Positions 37,001 to 43,946 of a DNA stretch of 64,000 nt are shown in pieces; position 1 is the first letter of the stretch; the number at the start of each line of letters is the position of its first letter. The stretch lies in contig JBBRCV010000002.1 of the NCBI GenBank assembly GCA_038204505.1, forward strand, positions 1 to 64,000, written 5' to 3'. This DNA is from Timaviella sp038204505 (GTDB lineage Bacteria > Cyanobacteriota > Cyanobacteriia > Elainellales > Elainellaceae). The position numbers were made by a program, and so were the translations under genes. The notes under the pieces are model-generated. The model saw nothing but the letters and a program-made list of their open reading frames with translations. It ran no database searches and had not been told where the DNA came from.

Positions 37001-37435
37001 ATGCGGATTGCTGGGAACCTCTAGGAAAGTAGCCCGCGCCTCCATTCCTTCAGGGCTTTGGTACTTGATCGGCTTACCTTTGGTGGAATCAATGCGAGGG
37101 ACAATCGGCTTAAATTGCCCCCATTCCTCCATACGCTCCCAGTTATTAAGCGGATTAAGCCCTGTAACAAACCACCCGCCTGCTTCTACATTCTCATTGC
37201 GCTTCAAAATGCGTTTGGCGGGTTCTGTGGCGTAGCTGGTGACCTTTTGACACTGGGCGATCGCGTGTTCTGTGATCAGGGCTAAAGCTTCACGCCCCTC
37301 GTAATGGCGGACGTTAGCAAGAGTGATGGAGTCCTCAACCCCACTTGCCCGCCACTCTTCTAGGAATGAGAGAGGATGCTTCGGAGCCACCGCCCCGTCC
37401 ACGTCGATCGCTGCCCGATGGAAAGCTTTAGTCAT
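34004..37435 (-). CDS. CyRepA1-like plasmid replication protein (TOPRIM + helicase)
   Basis: This 1143-residue protein resembles the CyRepA1 family of cyanobacterial plasmid replication proteins. A TOPRIM/DUF3854-type domain lies near residues 155-270 (LVAVEGAKKTGLLLSLGIPAFSIPG, acidic KIKIWFDEDEK). A helicase domain follows with Walker A AVKGGLGSGKTEALL (about 337-351), Walker B FIVAIDEFSSF and an arginine-rich QMLGRCRKCPEWFV motif. The C-terminal third is coiled-coil rich. It probably primes and unwinds DNA for replication of the excised circle. Both ends overlap neighbours by ATGA, making a three-gene coupled operon. Confidence 0.8.
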   Translation of the reverse strand: MTKAFHRAAIDVDGAVAPKHPLSFLEEWRASGVEDSITLANVRHYEGREALALITEHAIAQCQKVTSYATEPAKRILKRNENVEAGGWFVTGLNPLNNWERMEEWGQFKPIVPRIDSTKGKPIKYQSPEGMEARATFLEVPSNPHYWAKIQANPSIDLVAVEGAKKTGLLLSLGIPAFSIPGIWMGGRWRDKEGNRLINPHLIPEIAAIAQPGRKIKIWFDEDEKPRTRREVASARSAFSKLLEAAGCEVWFVRHDPKLGKAADDIFAAHGADKVRSIVAGATVATNLIAARQDAFDEQFKTPWEKNWKLTDSTDKTIEHFDGWAPVFSFGLARTIAVKGGLGSGKTEALLNSIIASVLSRGVGVLKQGQDALQVFLMSPTNALNAQLEARAKKLIRLSAELQNLGIDLPVIHFQDDVVLAREMMRDGYPAIYVGCKESFSDYHMEQTDWSRFIVAIDEFSSFRMDTPKAKSDLLPELLRMLEECHILIGLDKFFSDADARVLRMFRGEDAHFLAQNEKLSTQLIHWIESRTKEGKISLSHKGVGLTLLKERAAAGLPLNRVAIASDNLLELKIIEQWLIAQYGELGMVRISSETVEASHLFMPNPNGCIVDQEIHYLLYSPTIQSGLDIQEDFDIGILLCCGVLPPTKMIQMLGRCRKCPEWFVSAPRFTQDAALSFKALDHSVLKRWQYQAENSFMRLKGAKGDQRMNTWAAMNQAMSEIERKFHSECIYALLQDGYETLDTVEFAQSGQLYDELRDKVKNHEALLHLTTDRVHGQELRDEKRAPSKDSEVWEIKAAEIYEKYPAYVKELRLGFTNVQEKLETEYQSFDLQTAIHRAAELQDNLLALEEALEHASEEVDVARRIHNSEHSPESRDRLNAAMSEVEALEECVSVSRDELLKVAAGIHLVKHGESEYIEQMRMLISGRIEQIYEGEKARQNHSQDKENILNGIKNYFTSSASKRYQTYRNSEFFNRLNLEGLGFCGHRDDWKIYGIGVKGAFQSPEITSRYEAFQANEQLLELFPEIDGIEGFWNMVKRILKGYGYQSSGGTAWREVAGIHPNGRDRNDNQRFIKGRKSVYLLVFLRLECSGGALFKELLPVLMDAIRDRIERERAKFTPKDQNTETWGKSHTPPGQQWRAAA

Positions 37436-37734
37436 GCTGCACCCGCCTCAACCATTAAGTCGATTACACGACGAACGATGGCTTGATCAGCCTCATGCTG
37501 GTTCTTTAAGACTTGGAGCGATCGCTCTATCACCTCAAAATCTGGCTCTAGAGCGAACTCTAGCTCGAAGCGTAATCGTTCATGGGCGATCATCACTTGA
37601 TGGGCTGAAGAGCAAGACTTGGGAGCATCAATCGAATTAAATCTACGGTTCTCCGGTGTAGATTCGTATGATTTTGGGTTATGCTTAGGGAGTGCTTGCG
37701 GTTTTGATGTTGGTTGGGATATCTTCTTATTCAT
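37432..37734 (-). CDS. Small protein coupled to the replication gene
   Basis: From ATG 37734 (MNKKISQPTSKPQALPKHN) this is about 100 residues; an upstream in-frame ATG at 37833 is also open. The first half is polar and basic, probably disordered. The second half is helical (MIAHERLRFELEFALEPDFEVIERSLQVLKNQHEADQAIVRRVIDLMVEAG). I do not recognise a family. Its TGA overlaps the ATG of the CyRepA1-like gene (ATGA at 37432-37435), so it is the leader gene of that operon and may regulate or load the replication protein. Confidence 0.6.
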   Translation of the reverse strand: MNKKISQPTSKPQALPKHNPKSYESTPENRRFNSIDAPKSCSSAHQVMIAHERLRFELEFALEPDFEVIERSLQVLKNQHEADQAIVRRVIDLMVEAGAA

Positions 37735-38012
37735 GTCTGCCTTTCTTGTCGAGGTGGGTTCAGGTGATTTGCTGTCTGGGTCGGGAAACTTTGAGCAGCA
37801 GATCACCTTTAGTTTTAAATGCTTAATTTGCAAGGCTTTATTTCTTGCACCAGCGGAATGCTCACTTGTTTCTCACACTCTTGGAAAATAATCCCTCCAA
37901 GGAAAGCAATGGCAATTTCTTTTCGTACCGGAGTGAGAGATAAGCGCATAAGGACAACCAGAAATATCAACACAACCATTAAAATGTAAGGTTTCTATTC
38001 CAGCAATAGGGA

Positions 38013-38031
38013 CGCTGAAAGCCTTTCAGCG
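38013..38031. promoter_or_regulatory. 19-bp perfect palindrome, candidate operator
   Basis: CGCTGAAAGCCTTTCAGCG is a perfect inverted repeat about a central C, in the intergenic space between the 262-residue gene and the replication operon, both on the minus strand. No T-tract follows on either strand, so an operator is more likely than a terminator. Confidence 0.45.
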
Positions 38032-38056
38032 CATAGGTTATAGTCGTTAAAAATAA

Positions 38057-38845
38057 TTAAATACTTTTGAGCCTTTTACCCTTGCCACCGATTTTAAGAC
38101 CACTGTTTGAAACAACTCCAGCTTGAAATTGCAGATTTGACTCTGAGAAGGTGTTTTCAATTGATCGGCTCTTAAGCCATTCAATATAAAGTTTTCGAAC
38201 ATCGGCGTTCTTGACGGATAGCTGTTTCGCTTCTTGAATGACTTCCGTAAAGTTGTGGCATTCTGCTGGGTAGCTCCGTTTTATCGTCCCTTTAGGACGA
38301 CCTCTTTTAGGTTTGCTACGATTGCCGGATTCACATCCTAAAGAGCGCAATTCCCGGACTGCTCGTTGGTAACTTTGAGATTTGCCTTCAATCAATGCTG
38401 GCGGATAGTTTGGTAATTGCAACAATTCACCTATCCCAGAGTCAGCCAGGTCTACAAAAAAATCAGAGACTAATGCCCTGGCAGCAAGTCTTATAGCATT
38501 AGTGTTGTCAAAACTATCAAAAGAACTTTGCAGCTTATCGGATACCTGGTTTAGTGCAAAGCACAAATCGATAAATTTATGGACTGTTAGTGCAGCAGGA
38601 GCGAGGAGGGCTGCGAGTTCCCCGACAGGCGATCGCATGGATAAGCGCCATGCTGCAAGCCATTTACCAATGTAGCCGTATCTTTCCTGTCTATCTTCCA
38701 GCCATTCATCTATGGCAGCGCTTTTAGATAATTTCCCGTAGCGTAGCTCCAGTATTTTCCAAGCATCATCAGGAAGCCATCGAATAATAGAAAGCCCCAG
38801 TTCCATCGGGCTTCTTGTTTGCGTTCGGATATCGGTTAAGTACAT
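38057..38845 (-). CDS. Unknown protein with AT-hook-like segment
   Basis: I do not recognise this 262-residue protein. It is helical, opens with SPMELGLSIIRWLPDDAWKILELRYGKLSKSAAIDEWLEDRQERYGYIGKWL, and has a basic KPKRGRPKGTIKRS stretch (about 177-190) that resembles an AT-hook. The lysine-rich C-terminus (GGKGKRLKSI) also suggests nucleic-acid binding. It starts 11 bp after the stop of a short RHH gene on the same strand and is probably cotranscribed with it. A role in segregation or replication is possible but unproven. Confidence 0.6.
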   Translation of the reverse strand: MYLTDIRTQTRSPMELGLSIIRWLPDDAWKILELRYGKLSKSAAIDEWLEDRQERYGYIGKWLAAWRLSMRSPVGELAALLAPAALTVHKFIDLCFALNQVSDKLQSSFDSFDNTNAIRLAARALVSDFFVDLADSGIGELLQLPNYPPALIEGKSQSYQRAVRELRSLGCESGNRSKPKRGRPKGTIKRSYPAECHNFTEVIQEAKQLSVKNADVRKLYIEWLKSRSIENTFSESNLQFQAGVVSNSGLKIGGKGKRLKSI

Positions 38846-38856
38846 TGCAGATCTCG

Positions 38857-39012
38857 TTAAATATTAGTTTGTCCACCTAGTGCAATTACCAACTCAACTG
38901 CTTTACTGAGAATCGAGTTCTGAGTTGAGCCTGTTTTTTGGGCGACTTCTTTCAACCTTTCAATTGTTTCTAGCGAAACGCGGACGCTAATGGCGCGGCT
39001 TGTTCTGGGCAT
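38857..39012 (-). CDS. Short ribbon-helix-helix protein
   Basis: A 51-residue gene runs MPRTSRAISVRVSLETIERL, then KEVAQKTGSTQNSILSKAV and a short tail ending in TNI. The pattern of one beta-strand (AISVRVS) and two helices split by a GSTQN turn is that of CopG/Arc-type DNA-binding proteins, which act as dimers on short palindromes. It precedes the 262-residue gene by 11 bp, a layout seen in plasmid regulator and partition cassettes. Being short it is easily missed. Confidence 0.75.
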   Translation of the reverse strand: MPRTSRAISVRVSLETIERLKEVAQKTGSTQNSILSKAVELVIALGGQTNI

Positions 39013-39129
39013 TTTGAGATACCTAGTTAGTACGTTTGTTTAATGATTTTGAGCTAATGTATCACCTGATCTGGTATTTCAGTGAGAATTTACGAAATTA
39101 GTTGTCACTGCGATCGCCTAGCGGTTTCT

Positions 39130-39149
39130 CACTTGCTGATCAACAAGTG
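39130..39149. promoter_or_regulatory. 20-bp quasi-palindrome, copy 1
   Basis: CACTTGCTGATCAACAAGTG is a near-perfect palindrome centred on TGATCA. Its exact reverse complement recurs at 49113-49132. It lies between two minus-strand RHH genes and is a candidate binding site for one of the element's regulators. Confidence 0.65.
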
Positions 39150-39232
39150 ACTTAGGTTATTCCTATTTGAGATCGGAAAGCCTCAAAGCTGCGATCGCTC
39201 CAAATCCTAGGTGCTAGTGGGGGCGATCGGGG

Positions 39233-39415
39233 TTACGTCTTATCATCTTTGCGATCTCTTGTCTCAGCAGCATCCTTGATGATTTTCAATACCAAATTCG
39301 ACAGGCTCCTCTCTTCAGAATCAGCCCATTGCTCTAAATATTTCAGTAATTCCTCATCTACCACGACAGAGATGCGGGGTTTTCTTGTTGGCACGTCCTG
39401 TAACCCAGTTTCCAT
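39233..39415 (-). CDS. Ribbon-helix-helix regulator
   Basis: From ATG 39415 this is a 60-residue protein, METGLQDVPTRKPRISVVVDEELLKYLEQWADSEERSLSNLVLKIIKDAAE in outline, a typical RHH fold with RISVVVDEE strand and two helices. The start is fixed by a strong ribosome-binding site (AAGGGAGGT, 8 bp upstream); the longer frame to 39553 runs through the promoter. Upstream lie a TTGACA/TAAGAT promoter and an AGTGCAGCACT palindrome between its boxes, so autoregulation is likely. Confidence 0.8.
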   Translation of the reverse strand: METGLQDVPTRKPRISVVVDEELLKYLEQWADSEERSLSNLVLKIIKDAAETRDRKDDKT

Positions 39416-39455
39416 TAGACCTCCCTTGAATATTAACGGGTTAACTGCTCTGTAC

Positions 39456-39534
39456 ATCTTAGTGCAGCACTGTCTAGTACTGTCAAAATAAGTTATGAAC
39501 AGTGTTGACAAGTGCAGCACTTTTAGTCTATCAC
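39456..39534. promoter_or_regulatory. Divergent promoter pair with duplicated AGTGCAGCACT operators
   Basis: Two perfect 11-bp palindromes AGTGCAGCACT lie at 39461-39471 and 39511-39521, exactly 50 bp apart. Each sits between a TTGACA -35 box and a -10-like box: minus strand TTGACA 39486-39481 with TAAGAT 39461-39456; plus strand TTGACA 39505-39510 with TATCAC 39529-39534. A protein bound there would block both promoters. This looks like a regulatory switch between the RHH gene and the HTH gene. Confidence 0.7.
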
Positions 39535-39541
39535 TAGATAC

Positions 39542-39853
39542 ATGGGACGGCAACGAGACAAAGCAACTGTCTCACCCGCGTCCCACTCGAAAGACTTTCA
39601 GGGCATTCAAAACGCTGAAACCATGAAACAGACTGAATTGCAGCTAACGGCTGCCGAACTGCTAGAAGCCTTGAACGTGAGACGGCAATGGGACGGATTA
39701 GAGCCTGTGGCACGTTCGACCTTCTACCGCTGGGTGAATAACCGAGTTGGAATGAGGGACTTTTACACACAGGAACATCTCGATCAGATCCACTCGTTCG
39801 GACTGGCTATCAAGAGAACCCGCAATGCTTCAAGAGCGTTGCTAATCGCGTAA
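39542..39853 (+). CDS. Small helix-turn-helix-like protein
   Basis: This protein has 103 residues from ATG 39542, or 76 from ATG 39623. The C-terminal part TAAELLEALNVRRQWDGLEPVARSTFYRWVNNRVGMRDFYTQEHLDQIHSFGLAIK resembles a MerR-like or replisome-type helix-turn-helix. The predicted promoter -10 box ends only about 8 bp before ATG 39542, so that start would be nearly leaderless. No clear ribosome-binding site precedes either start. It is the first gene of the plus-strand run and is divergent from the RHH regulator. Confidence 0.6.
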   Translation: MGRQRDKATVSPASHSKDFQGIQNAETMKQTELQLTAAELLEALNVRRQWDGLEPVARSTFYRWVNNRVGMRDFYTQEHLDQIHSFGLAIKRTRNASRALLIA

Positions 39854-39879
39854 AACAATAATCCACAGGATATAGAACC

Positions 39880-40434
39880 ATGAAAAAGACTCAACTACTC
39901 GCAGAAAACAAGATCACCGCCTCTCACCTATTGCGGGTTCTTCAGTCCGCTGGGATTCAAGAAAAAGAAAACTTCAGTGCTGATGAAGTTTCAGCCATCC
40001 GTCAGGCGATCGCTATTGATACCACTGGACAAGGCTTCAAGCCTCAACCCAAAGCCGATCGCGCTTGCACTCCTAGCCAGCCTGAACTCACTAACCCATC
40101 TGCATCAAGCGCAATTCCCCAAGCCAGAACCAACGCCCTAACGCTGTCCAGTCAAAGCCATGAGGCAATGACCTCCTTACAGGGTGCAGGGTTGCAGAAC
40201 GCCGCTGCTTATGTCCAACGGAAGCAAGCAGAGCGTAATGCAGTGGTAGAGAAGGTTTCAGACGCGATCGCCTATCTCAGTGACCCTGACTTGCTGGAAA
40301 GCGACATCATGAGCGCCTCTCTTGCAAAGGTTCAGGCGCGATCGGGTGCTTGGGGCTATGCAGAGCCTGTAGTGGACTTTGACAACCTGTTTGCCTTGCC
40401 TGCCACTTCCCAGCGGATGCTAAACGGGGCATGA
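39880..40434 (+). CDS. Unknown protein of the plus-strand module
   Basis: I do not recognise this 184-residue protein. The N-terminal 50 residues look like a small helical domain (KITASHLLRVLQSAGIQEKENFSADEVSAIRQAIAI). A proline/serine/glutamine-rich linker (about 55-95) follows, then a helical C-terminal half (MTSLQGAGLQNAAAYVQRKQAERNAVVEKVSDAIAYL). No membrane segment or catalytic motif is visible. It follows the HTH gene by 26 bp and is probably in the same transcript. Confidence 0.6.
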   Translation: MKKTQLLAENKITASHLLRVLQSAGIQEKENFSADEVSAIRQAIAIDTTGQGFKPQPKADRACTPSQPELTNPSASSAIPQARTNALTLSSQSHEAMTSLQGAGLQNAAAYVQRKQAERNAVVEKVSDAIAYLSDPDLLESDIMSASLAKVQARSGAWGYAEPVVDFDNLFALPATSQRMLNGA

Positions 40435-40452
40435 AGTTTTTATTGTTTCTCA

Positions 40453-40481
40453 GTCTATACCAGGTCTATACCAGTCTATAC
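40453..40481 (+). repeat. Three helically phased GTCTATAC repeats
   Basis: GTCTATAC occurs at 40453-40460, 40464-40471 and 40474-40481, with 11- and 10-bp spacing. The same octamer is found twice at 50558-50573, directly before an RHH-protein gene. The phasing fits cooperative binding of an RHH regulator or a partition-type site. Confidence 0.7.
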
Positions 40482-40520
40482 AGCTTAATCACCGCGACCG
40501 CTGTAGGGACTGTCCTGAAA

Positions 40521-40558
40521 GAGCTGCCGTCAAACTTCTCACGGCACGACAGCAGCTC
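40521..40558 (+). terminator. Nested hairpin in the module leader
   Basis: GAGCTGC (40521-40527) pairs with GCAGCTC (40552-40558), with an inner CCGT/ACGG pairing option. There is no T-tract, so it may be an attenuator, processing site or operator rather than a true terminator. It lies just after the GTCTATAC repeats. Confidence 0.4.
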
Positions 40559-40604
40559 CCAATCCCTCGAAGAACTTTCAAATCCTTAAGGAGATTTTCA
40601 GATC

Positions 40605-40907
40605 ATGACACATTCAATTGGCTATTTCACAAGCTCTCAACAAGGTCAACAACTCGTCAGACGTTTTGGTGATGGAGGTTTAGACAAATTACCCCAGATA
40701 GACCAGGCTGGTTTATTGACTGCACTGTCTGGCTTAATCCTGGTTGACGCTCAGGGCTTGACTTTAAGTTTAGAGGAGAGCGCTGATGACTTTGTTCTTG
40801 CTTTCGATTGCTATGACGTTACCGATGGTTTTCACGATGCGATCGCAATCCTGGAAGGCGTTTCCAAGGATGAGGCGATCGGGGTGATTCAATTCTTGCT
40901 GCAATAG
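40605..40907 (+). CDS. Unknown 100-residue acidic protein
   Basis: No family is recognised. The protein is acidic and compact (LPQIDQAGLLTALSGLILVDAQGLTLSLEESADDFVLAFDCYDVTDGFHDAIAILEGVSKDEAIGVIQFLLQ) with alternating strands and helices, a globular fold rather than noise. A good ribosome-binding site (AAGGAGA) precedes the ATG. It is the first gene after the GTCTATAC repeats and hairpin, and may head a subtranscript leading into the membrane-protein and ATPase genes. Confidence 0.65.
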   Translation: MTHSIGYFTSSQQGQQLVRRFGDGGLDKLPQIDQAGLLTALSGLILVDAQGLTLSLEESADDFVLAFDCYDVTDGFHDAIAILEGVSKDEAIGVIQFLLQ

Positions 40908-40964
40908 CAAGGTTCTGAATCAGGGTACGTCTACACATTCTCAGCCTCAAGCTCAAAGGAAATT

Positions 40965-41459
40965 ATGAACACCAAAATATTCAAACGCAACCCCGAACTT
41001 TTTGTCATTGGCGGACTGCTGGGCTTCTCTCTACTACTGGGAATGGACGGCATCAAGTCCAACTTGCAGCAGGTATCGACCATTAGAGCGCGGGTGCAAG
41101 AGGACTCTAAAACTCAGATGAACTTGCAAGCTAGCCAGCAGGATGCAGAGGCAAAGGCATCTATTGCTGAAGCCAGATACAAGGCAGGTTGCATCGTCGT
41201 GGTAGCCGGGAATAACCCCGACTTTCATACATCAATCACTGAAGGATCACCCGTTCTAGATGGCATCAGGAAAACAGCTTTGCCCCCTAATACCCTCGTT
41301 TGTGATGCGGATGGTAACACTGCAAAGCTTGTCCCTGGAACCTACCGAGGCAGCAAAACAGCGGTTGCTTGGGAGCTATCGTTCACAGGCGATCGCGCCG
41401 TCATTGATGCGCGACTTGCTCAATCCTATGCCCAGAACAAACAACCCGGACAATTATAA
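40965..41459 (+). CDS. Membrane-anchored unknown protein
   Basis: This 164-residue protein has one N-terminal membrane segment (about 10-27, ELFVIGGLLGFSLLLGMDGI), then a helical stalk (QVSTIRARVQEDSKTQMNLQASQQDAEAKASIAEARYKAG) and a beta-rich domain (GCIVVVAGNNPDFHTSITEGSPVLDGIRKTALPPNTLVCDADGNTAKLVPGTYR). The topology resembles bitopic scaffold proteins of secretion machines, with the soluble domain outside, but no family is recognised. It lies 12 bp before the next membrane-protein gene. Confidence 0.65.
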   Translation: MNTKIFKRNPELFVIGGLLGFSLLLGMDGIKSNLQQVSTIRARVQEDSKTQMNLQASQQDAEAKASIAEARYKAGCIVVVAGNNPDFHTSITEGSPVLDGIRKTALPPNTLVCDADGNTAKLVPGTYRGSKTAVAWELSFTGDRAVIDARLAQSYAQNKQPGQL

Positions 41460-41471
41460 GGAGCTTCAATC

Positions 41472-42248
41472 ATGGCAATTAATAGACAAGGTTCAGCAAC
41501 AAAAGACAGACAGGGAAGCCCCAAAGGTCAGTCTCGATTTAATGAATTTGTTAGCAACCAACGCAACCGGAATCGAACCCGATCTGTGAAGAATCCCAAG
41601 GGTCATCTGGCATTCCAGATCCTTTACTGGCTTCTAATTGTAGCGATCGTGTTTTTTGCTTACCTGAACATCAACCCGTACAAGGTGGCTGTCGAGATGG
41701 TTTTAGGCGGGATTGATAACTCTGGTTTCTTGAACCTGATCTTGAAACTGCCAATTCTAGGAGCAATCGTGACGGCGATCGCTGCTTCGGTTTATTGGAT
41801 TCTAGGTACTCTGCTTTGGGGGGCGATTCAGATTTTAGAAGTGGCTCCCATGCTCTTAGAGCGCGATGAAAAGTACATGGGTCATCTGATTGCTGAGGTC
41901 GAGGATCATGACCGATTCGACATTTTAGACCAAGACGATCCACTGCTAGCCCAAATGAAGCGCGGCTTCAACGCCCTGCCAGTAAGACATTATAAGGATT
42001 TCAAGCAGTTAGCATTCTTCGCCTACACGGTTGACTTCCTGATCTGTTTTGCCGTTTACCCTCCGGTTCAAGGTGGACTGAGCAAACTGTTCTTTGTGCT
42101 GATGTCTGGACAGTTCGGGTTGATTGATTGGAAGAATGTGGCGCTTGCAGTTGTGACCCTGTTCGCGATCGAAGTCACATTGCAAATCATCTTCATGGTG
42201 GGCAGCGTTGCCTACCGGAAGAACAAAGCCGAAGAGCAAGCCCAGTAA
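41472..42248 (+). CDS. Polytopic membrane protein of unknown function
   Basis: This 258-residue protein has a basic N-terminal tail (about 1-45, many Arg, Lys, Gln and Asn) and about four hydrophobic segments: HLAFQILYWLLIVAIVFFAYL, LILKLPILGAIVTAIAASVYWILGTLLWG, LAFFAYTVDFLICFAVYPPV, and WKNVALAVVTLFAIEVTLQIIFMVGSVAY. An acidic cytoplasmic loop lies between the second and third. I do not recognise a family. It sits directly before the VirD4/TraG-like ATPase, so it may be its membrane partner. An inverted repeat follows its stop. Confidence 0.65.
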   Translation: MAINRQGSATKDRQGSPKGQSRFNEFVSNQRNRNRTRSVKNPKGHLAFQILYWLLIVAIVFFAYLNINPYKVAVEMVLGGIDNSGFLNLILKLPILGAIVTAIAASVYWILGTLLWGAIQILEVAPMLLERDEKYMGHLIAEVEDHDRFDILDQDDPLLAQMKRGFNALPVRHYKDFKQLAFFAYTVDFLICFAVYPPVQGGLSKLFFVLMSGQFGLIDWKNVALAVVTLFAIEVTLQIIFMVGSVAYRKNKAEEQAQ

Positions 42249-42250
42249 AA

Positions 42251-42281
42251 CAATGGGGATGCATGAGCCGCGTCCCCATTG
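42251..42281 (+). terminator. Inverted repeat after the polytopic membrane-protein gene
   Basis: CAATGGGGA (42251-42259) and TCCCCATTG (42273-42281) form a 9-bp perfect stem with a 13-nt loop, 3 bp after the stop. No strong T-tract follows. It may reduce read-through or stabilise the upstream mRNA. Confidence 0.4.
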
Positions 42282-42317
42282 CCCCATGAGTTTCTAAGTT
42301 TCACTATCGGTTGAATC

Positions 42318-43934
42318 ATGTCTAATTTTAATCCAAACTCCAAAACACTTAAGCCTGAAGAATGGCGCACTTTAGACGCCAAAAATGTGATAAAGGAAGC
42401 TGATTCAGCCTCGCGCGATTTCGTCATCTCTGTATTGCTGGGCTTGGTTGCCGCTGGCTTGACTGGCATGATGCCTGTAGGTGTTGGCATTGTGGGCTGT
42501 GGCATCATGCGAGGCTGGCGTAAAAACAACCTAATGGATAAGCGCATCAAAGCGATCCAAATGGGTTGTGCCGCGCCATTCCTAGATGATTCACAGTTAC
42601 GCCGCTTCACTAAGCAAGCAGGGCTAGGTGAGGTTCTTAGTCAGATCCATTGGGCAACAGAGGAGGGGCTTGATATCCTACCTAGCGCTGAGGACTTGTA
42701 TGAAATTCATGGGGCATCGTTGGCTTTGCCTGAAGCGGTTGACGAGGCGATCGAGGTTAAAGCGACTGCCGTTTCTGAGCCATTACCCATCGGCAACACT
42801 ACCCGACTAGGGGCGATCGCTGTTCCTGCTACCACTGTCCAGCCGGAAGGATCTGCGCCTACCGTTCACACAAAATCCCTACTGTTGACCATCAAGGAAG
42901 ATCCAAAAAGCTCATTCTTTTCTGCGCCCGCTCGGACAGGTAAAGGCGTAACCCTTGCCGCCGCTATTCGCATAGTGCAGAAAAGAGTAACGGAAGGAAC
43001 CCTTACTAAGGTCACGTTTTGGGCAATTACCCCTAAACAAGATGCCACTGAAAATTGGTACTGGGCAACTTGTGACAAGTTCTTTAACCCCGATATTGAG
43101 AATGGCGATCGCGCCTTAGCAGCTAGGGGAATCTACGACTTCATCAAGGCGTTTACCGCGCTGCCCAGAACGCCACAGTCACCGACTATTCTGGTTGTCG
43201 ATGAACTAACGCGCTTGGTCGGATTGCTTAAGGGCATCAAAATGGAGGCAGTTGATCCTGAACTCTTCGCAGGTGACTCCAAAACCTTTGGGGATTGGTT
43301 GCTAGATAAGTTGATTTACTCTGCCTCTATGAGTCAGTCAGTCGGCTTTTACGTCTGGGTTGCAACTCCATCTGCTGCCGTGGGCAAACAGGGATTCTCA
43401 AAATCGGATATCGACAGCCTCAATATTTACACCCTGGCAACGAAGGACAACCTCAAGTTTGCCGATGGCGGCTCTGCTGCATTCTCTGCTCCTAAGACTG
43501 ATGCAAATCATCCTGTCTTTAGTCGTGGTTATGGCGCTGGTTACTCTCATCAGCATCAACGCTGGTATCACATTGAAGATATGTCTAAACAAATAGCGGC
43601 TATGGCGGCTCAACCTCCGATGCGGCTCACGAACTACTGGGTTCCTGATTCAATGCAGGTGCAACCGTCACCCATTGCAACCGCGATCGCCCCTCAAGAT
43701 GATGAGCCATACGAAACCGAAGATCCCATTCTTGACCTCATTGGAGAAGTACCCAATCGGGATAAACGGGAAGCTCTGATGATTACTTATCAGTGGGCAT
43801 CTAAGAGACTGTCTGAAGGCAAGGAAGTGAACAGAGAGGCATTCTTAGAACGTGCAAGAAAGGATAGAAATTGCGCCTATCTACGAGACAACCGAGAGGC
43901 AATTTGGGATGAACTATCAGGGCTTATTTCTTAA
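42318..43934 (+). CDS. VirD4/TraG-like membrane-anchored ATPase
   Basis: In this 538-residue protein the N-terminus has one or two membrane segments (about 34-65, FVISVLLGLVAAGLTGMMPVGVGIVGCGIM). The P-loop reads FFSAPARTGKGVTLAAAIRI (about 201-218); the APxRTGKG form is characteristic of VirD4/TraG coupling proteins rather than of classical GxxxxGK[ST] ATPases. Walker B is TILVVDELTRL. This suggests a DNA- or protein-translocating pump. No relaxase or type IV secretion genes accompany it. The last codons lead into a dense GGAAC repeat field. Confidence 0.7.
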   Translation: MSNFNPNSKTLKPEEWRTLDAKNVIKEADSASRDFVISVLLGLVAAGLTGMMPVGVGIVGCGIMRGWRKNNLMDKRIKAIQMGCAAPFLDDSQLRRFTKQAGLGEVLSQIHWATEEGLDILPSAEDLYEIHGASLALPEAVDEAIEVKATAVSEPLPIGNTTRLGAIAVPATTVQPEGSAPTVHTKSLLLTIKEDPKSSFFSAPARTGKGVTLAAAIRIVQKRVTEGTLTKVTFWAITPKQDATENWYWATCDKFFNPDIENGDRALAARGIYDFIKAFTALPRTPQSPTILVVDELTRLVGLLKGIKMEAVDPELFAGDSKTFGDWLLDKLIYSASMSQSVGFYVWVATPSAAVGKQGFSKSDIDSLNIYTLATKDNLKFADGGSAAFSAPKTDANHPVFSRGYGAGYSHQHQRWYHIEDMSKQIAAMAAQPPMRLTNYWVPDSMQVQPSPIATAIAPQDDEPYETEDPILDLIGEVPNRDKREALMITYQWASKRLSEGKEVNREAFLERARKDRNCAYLRDNREAIWDELSGLIS

Positions 43935-43946
43935 TAGGAACTTCCC

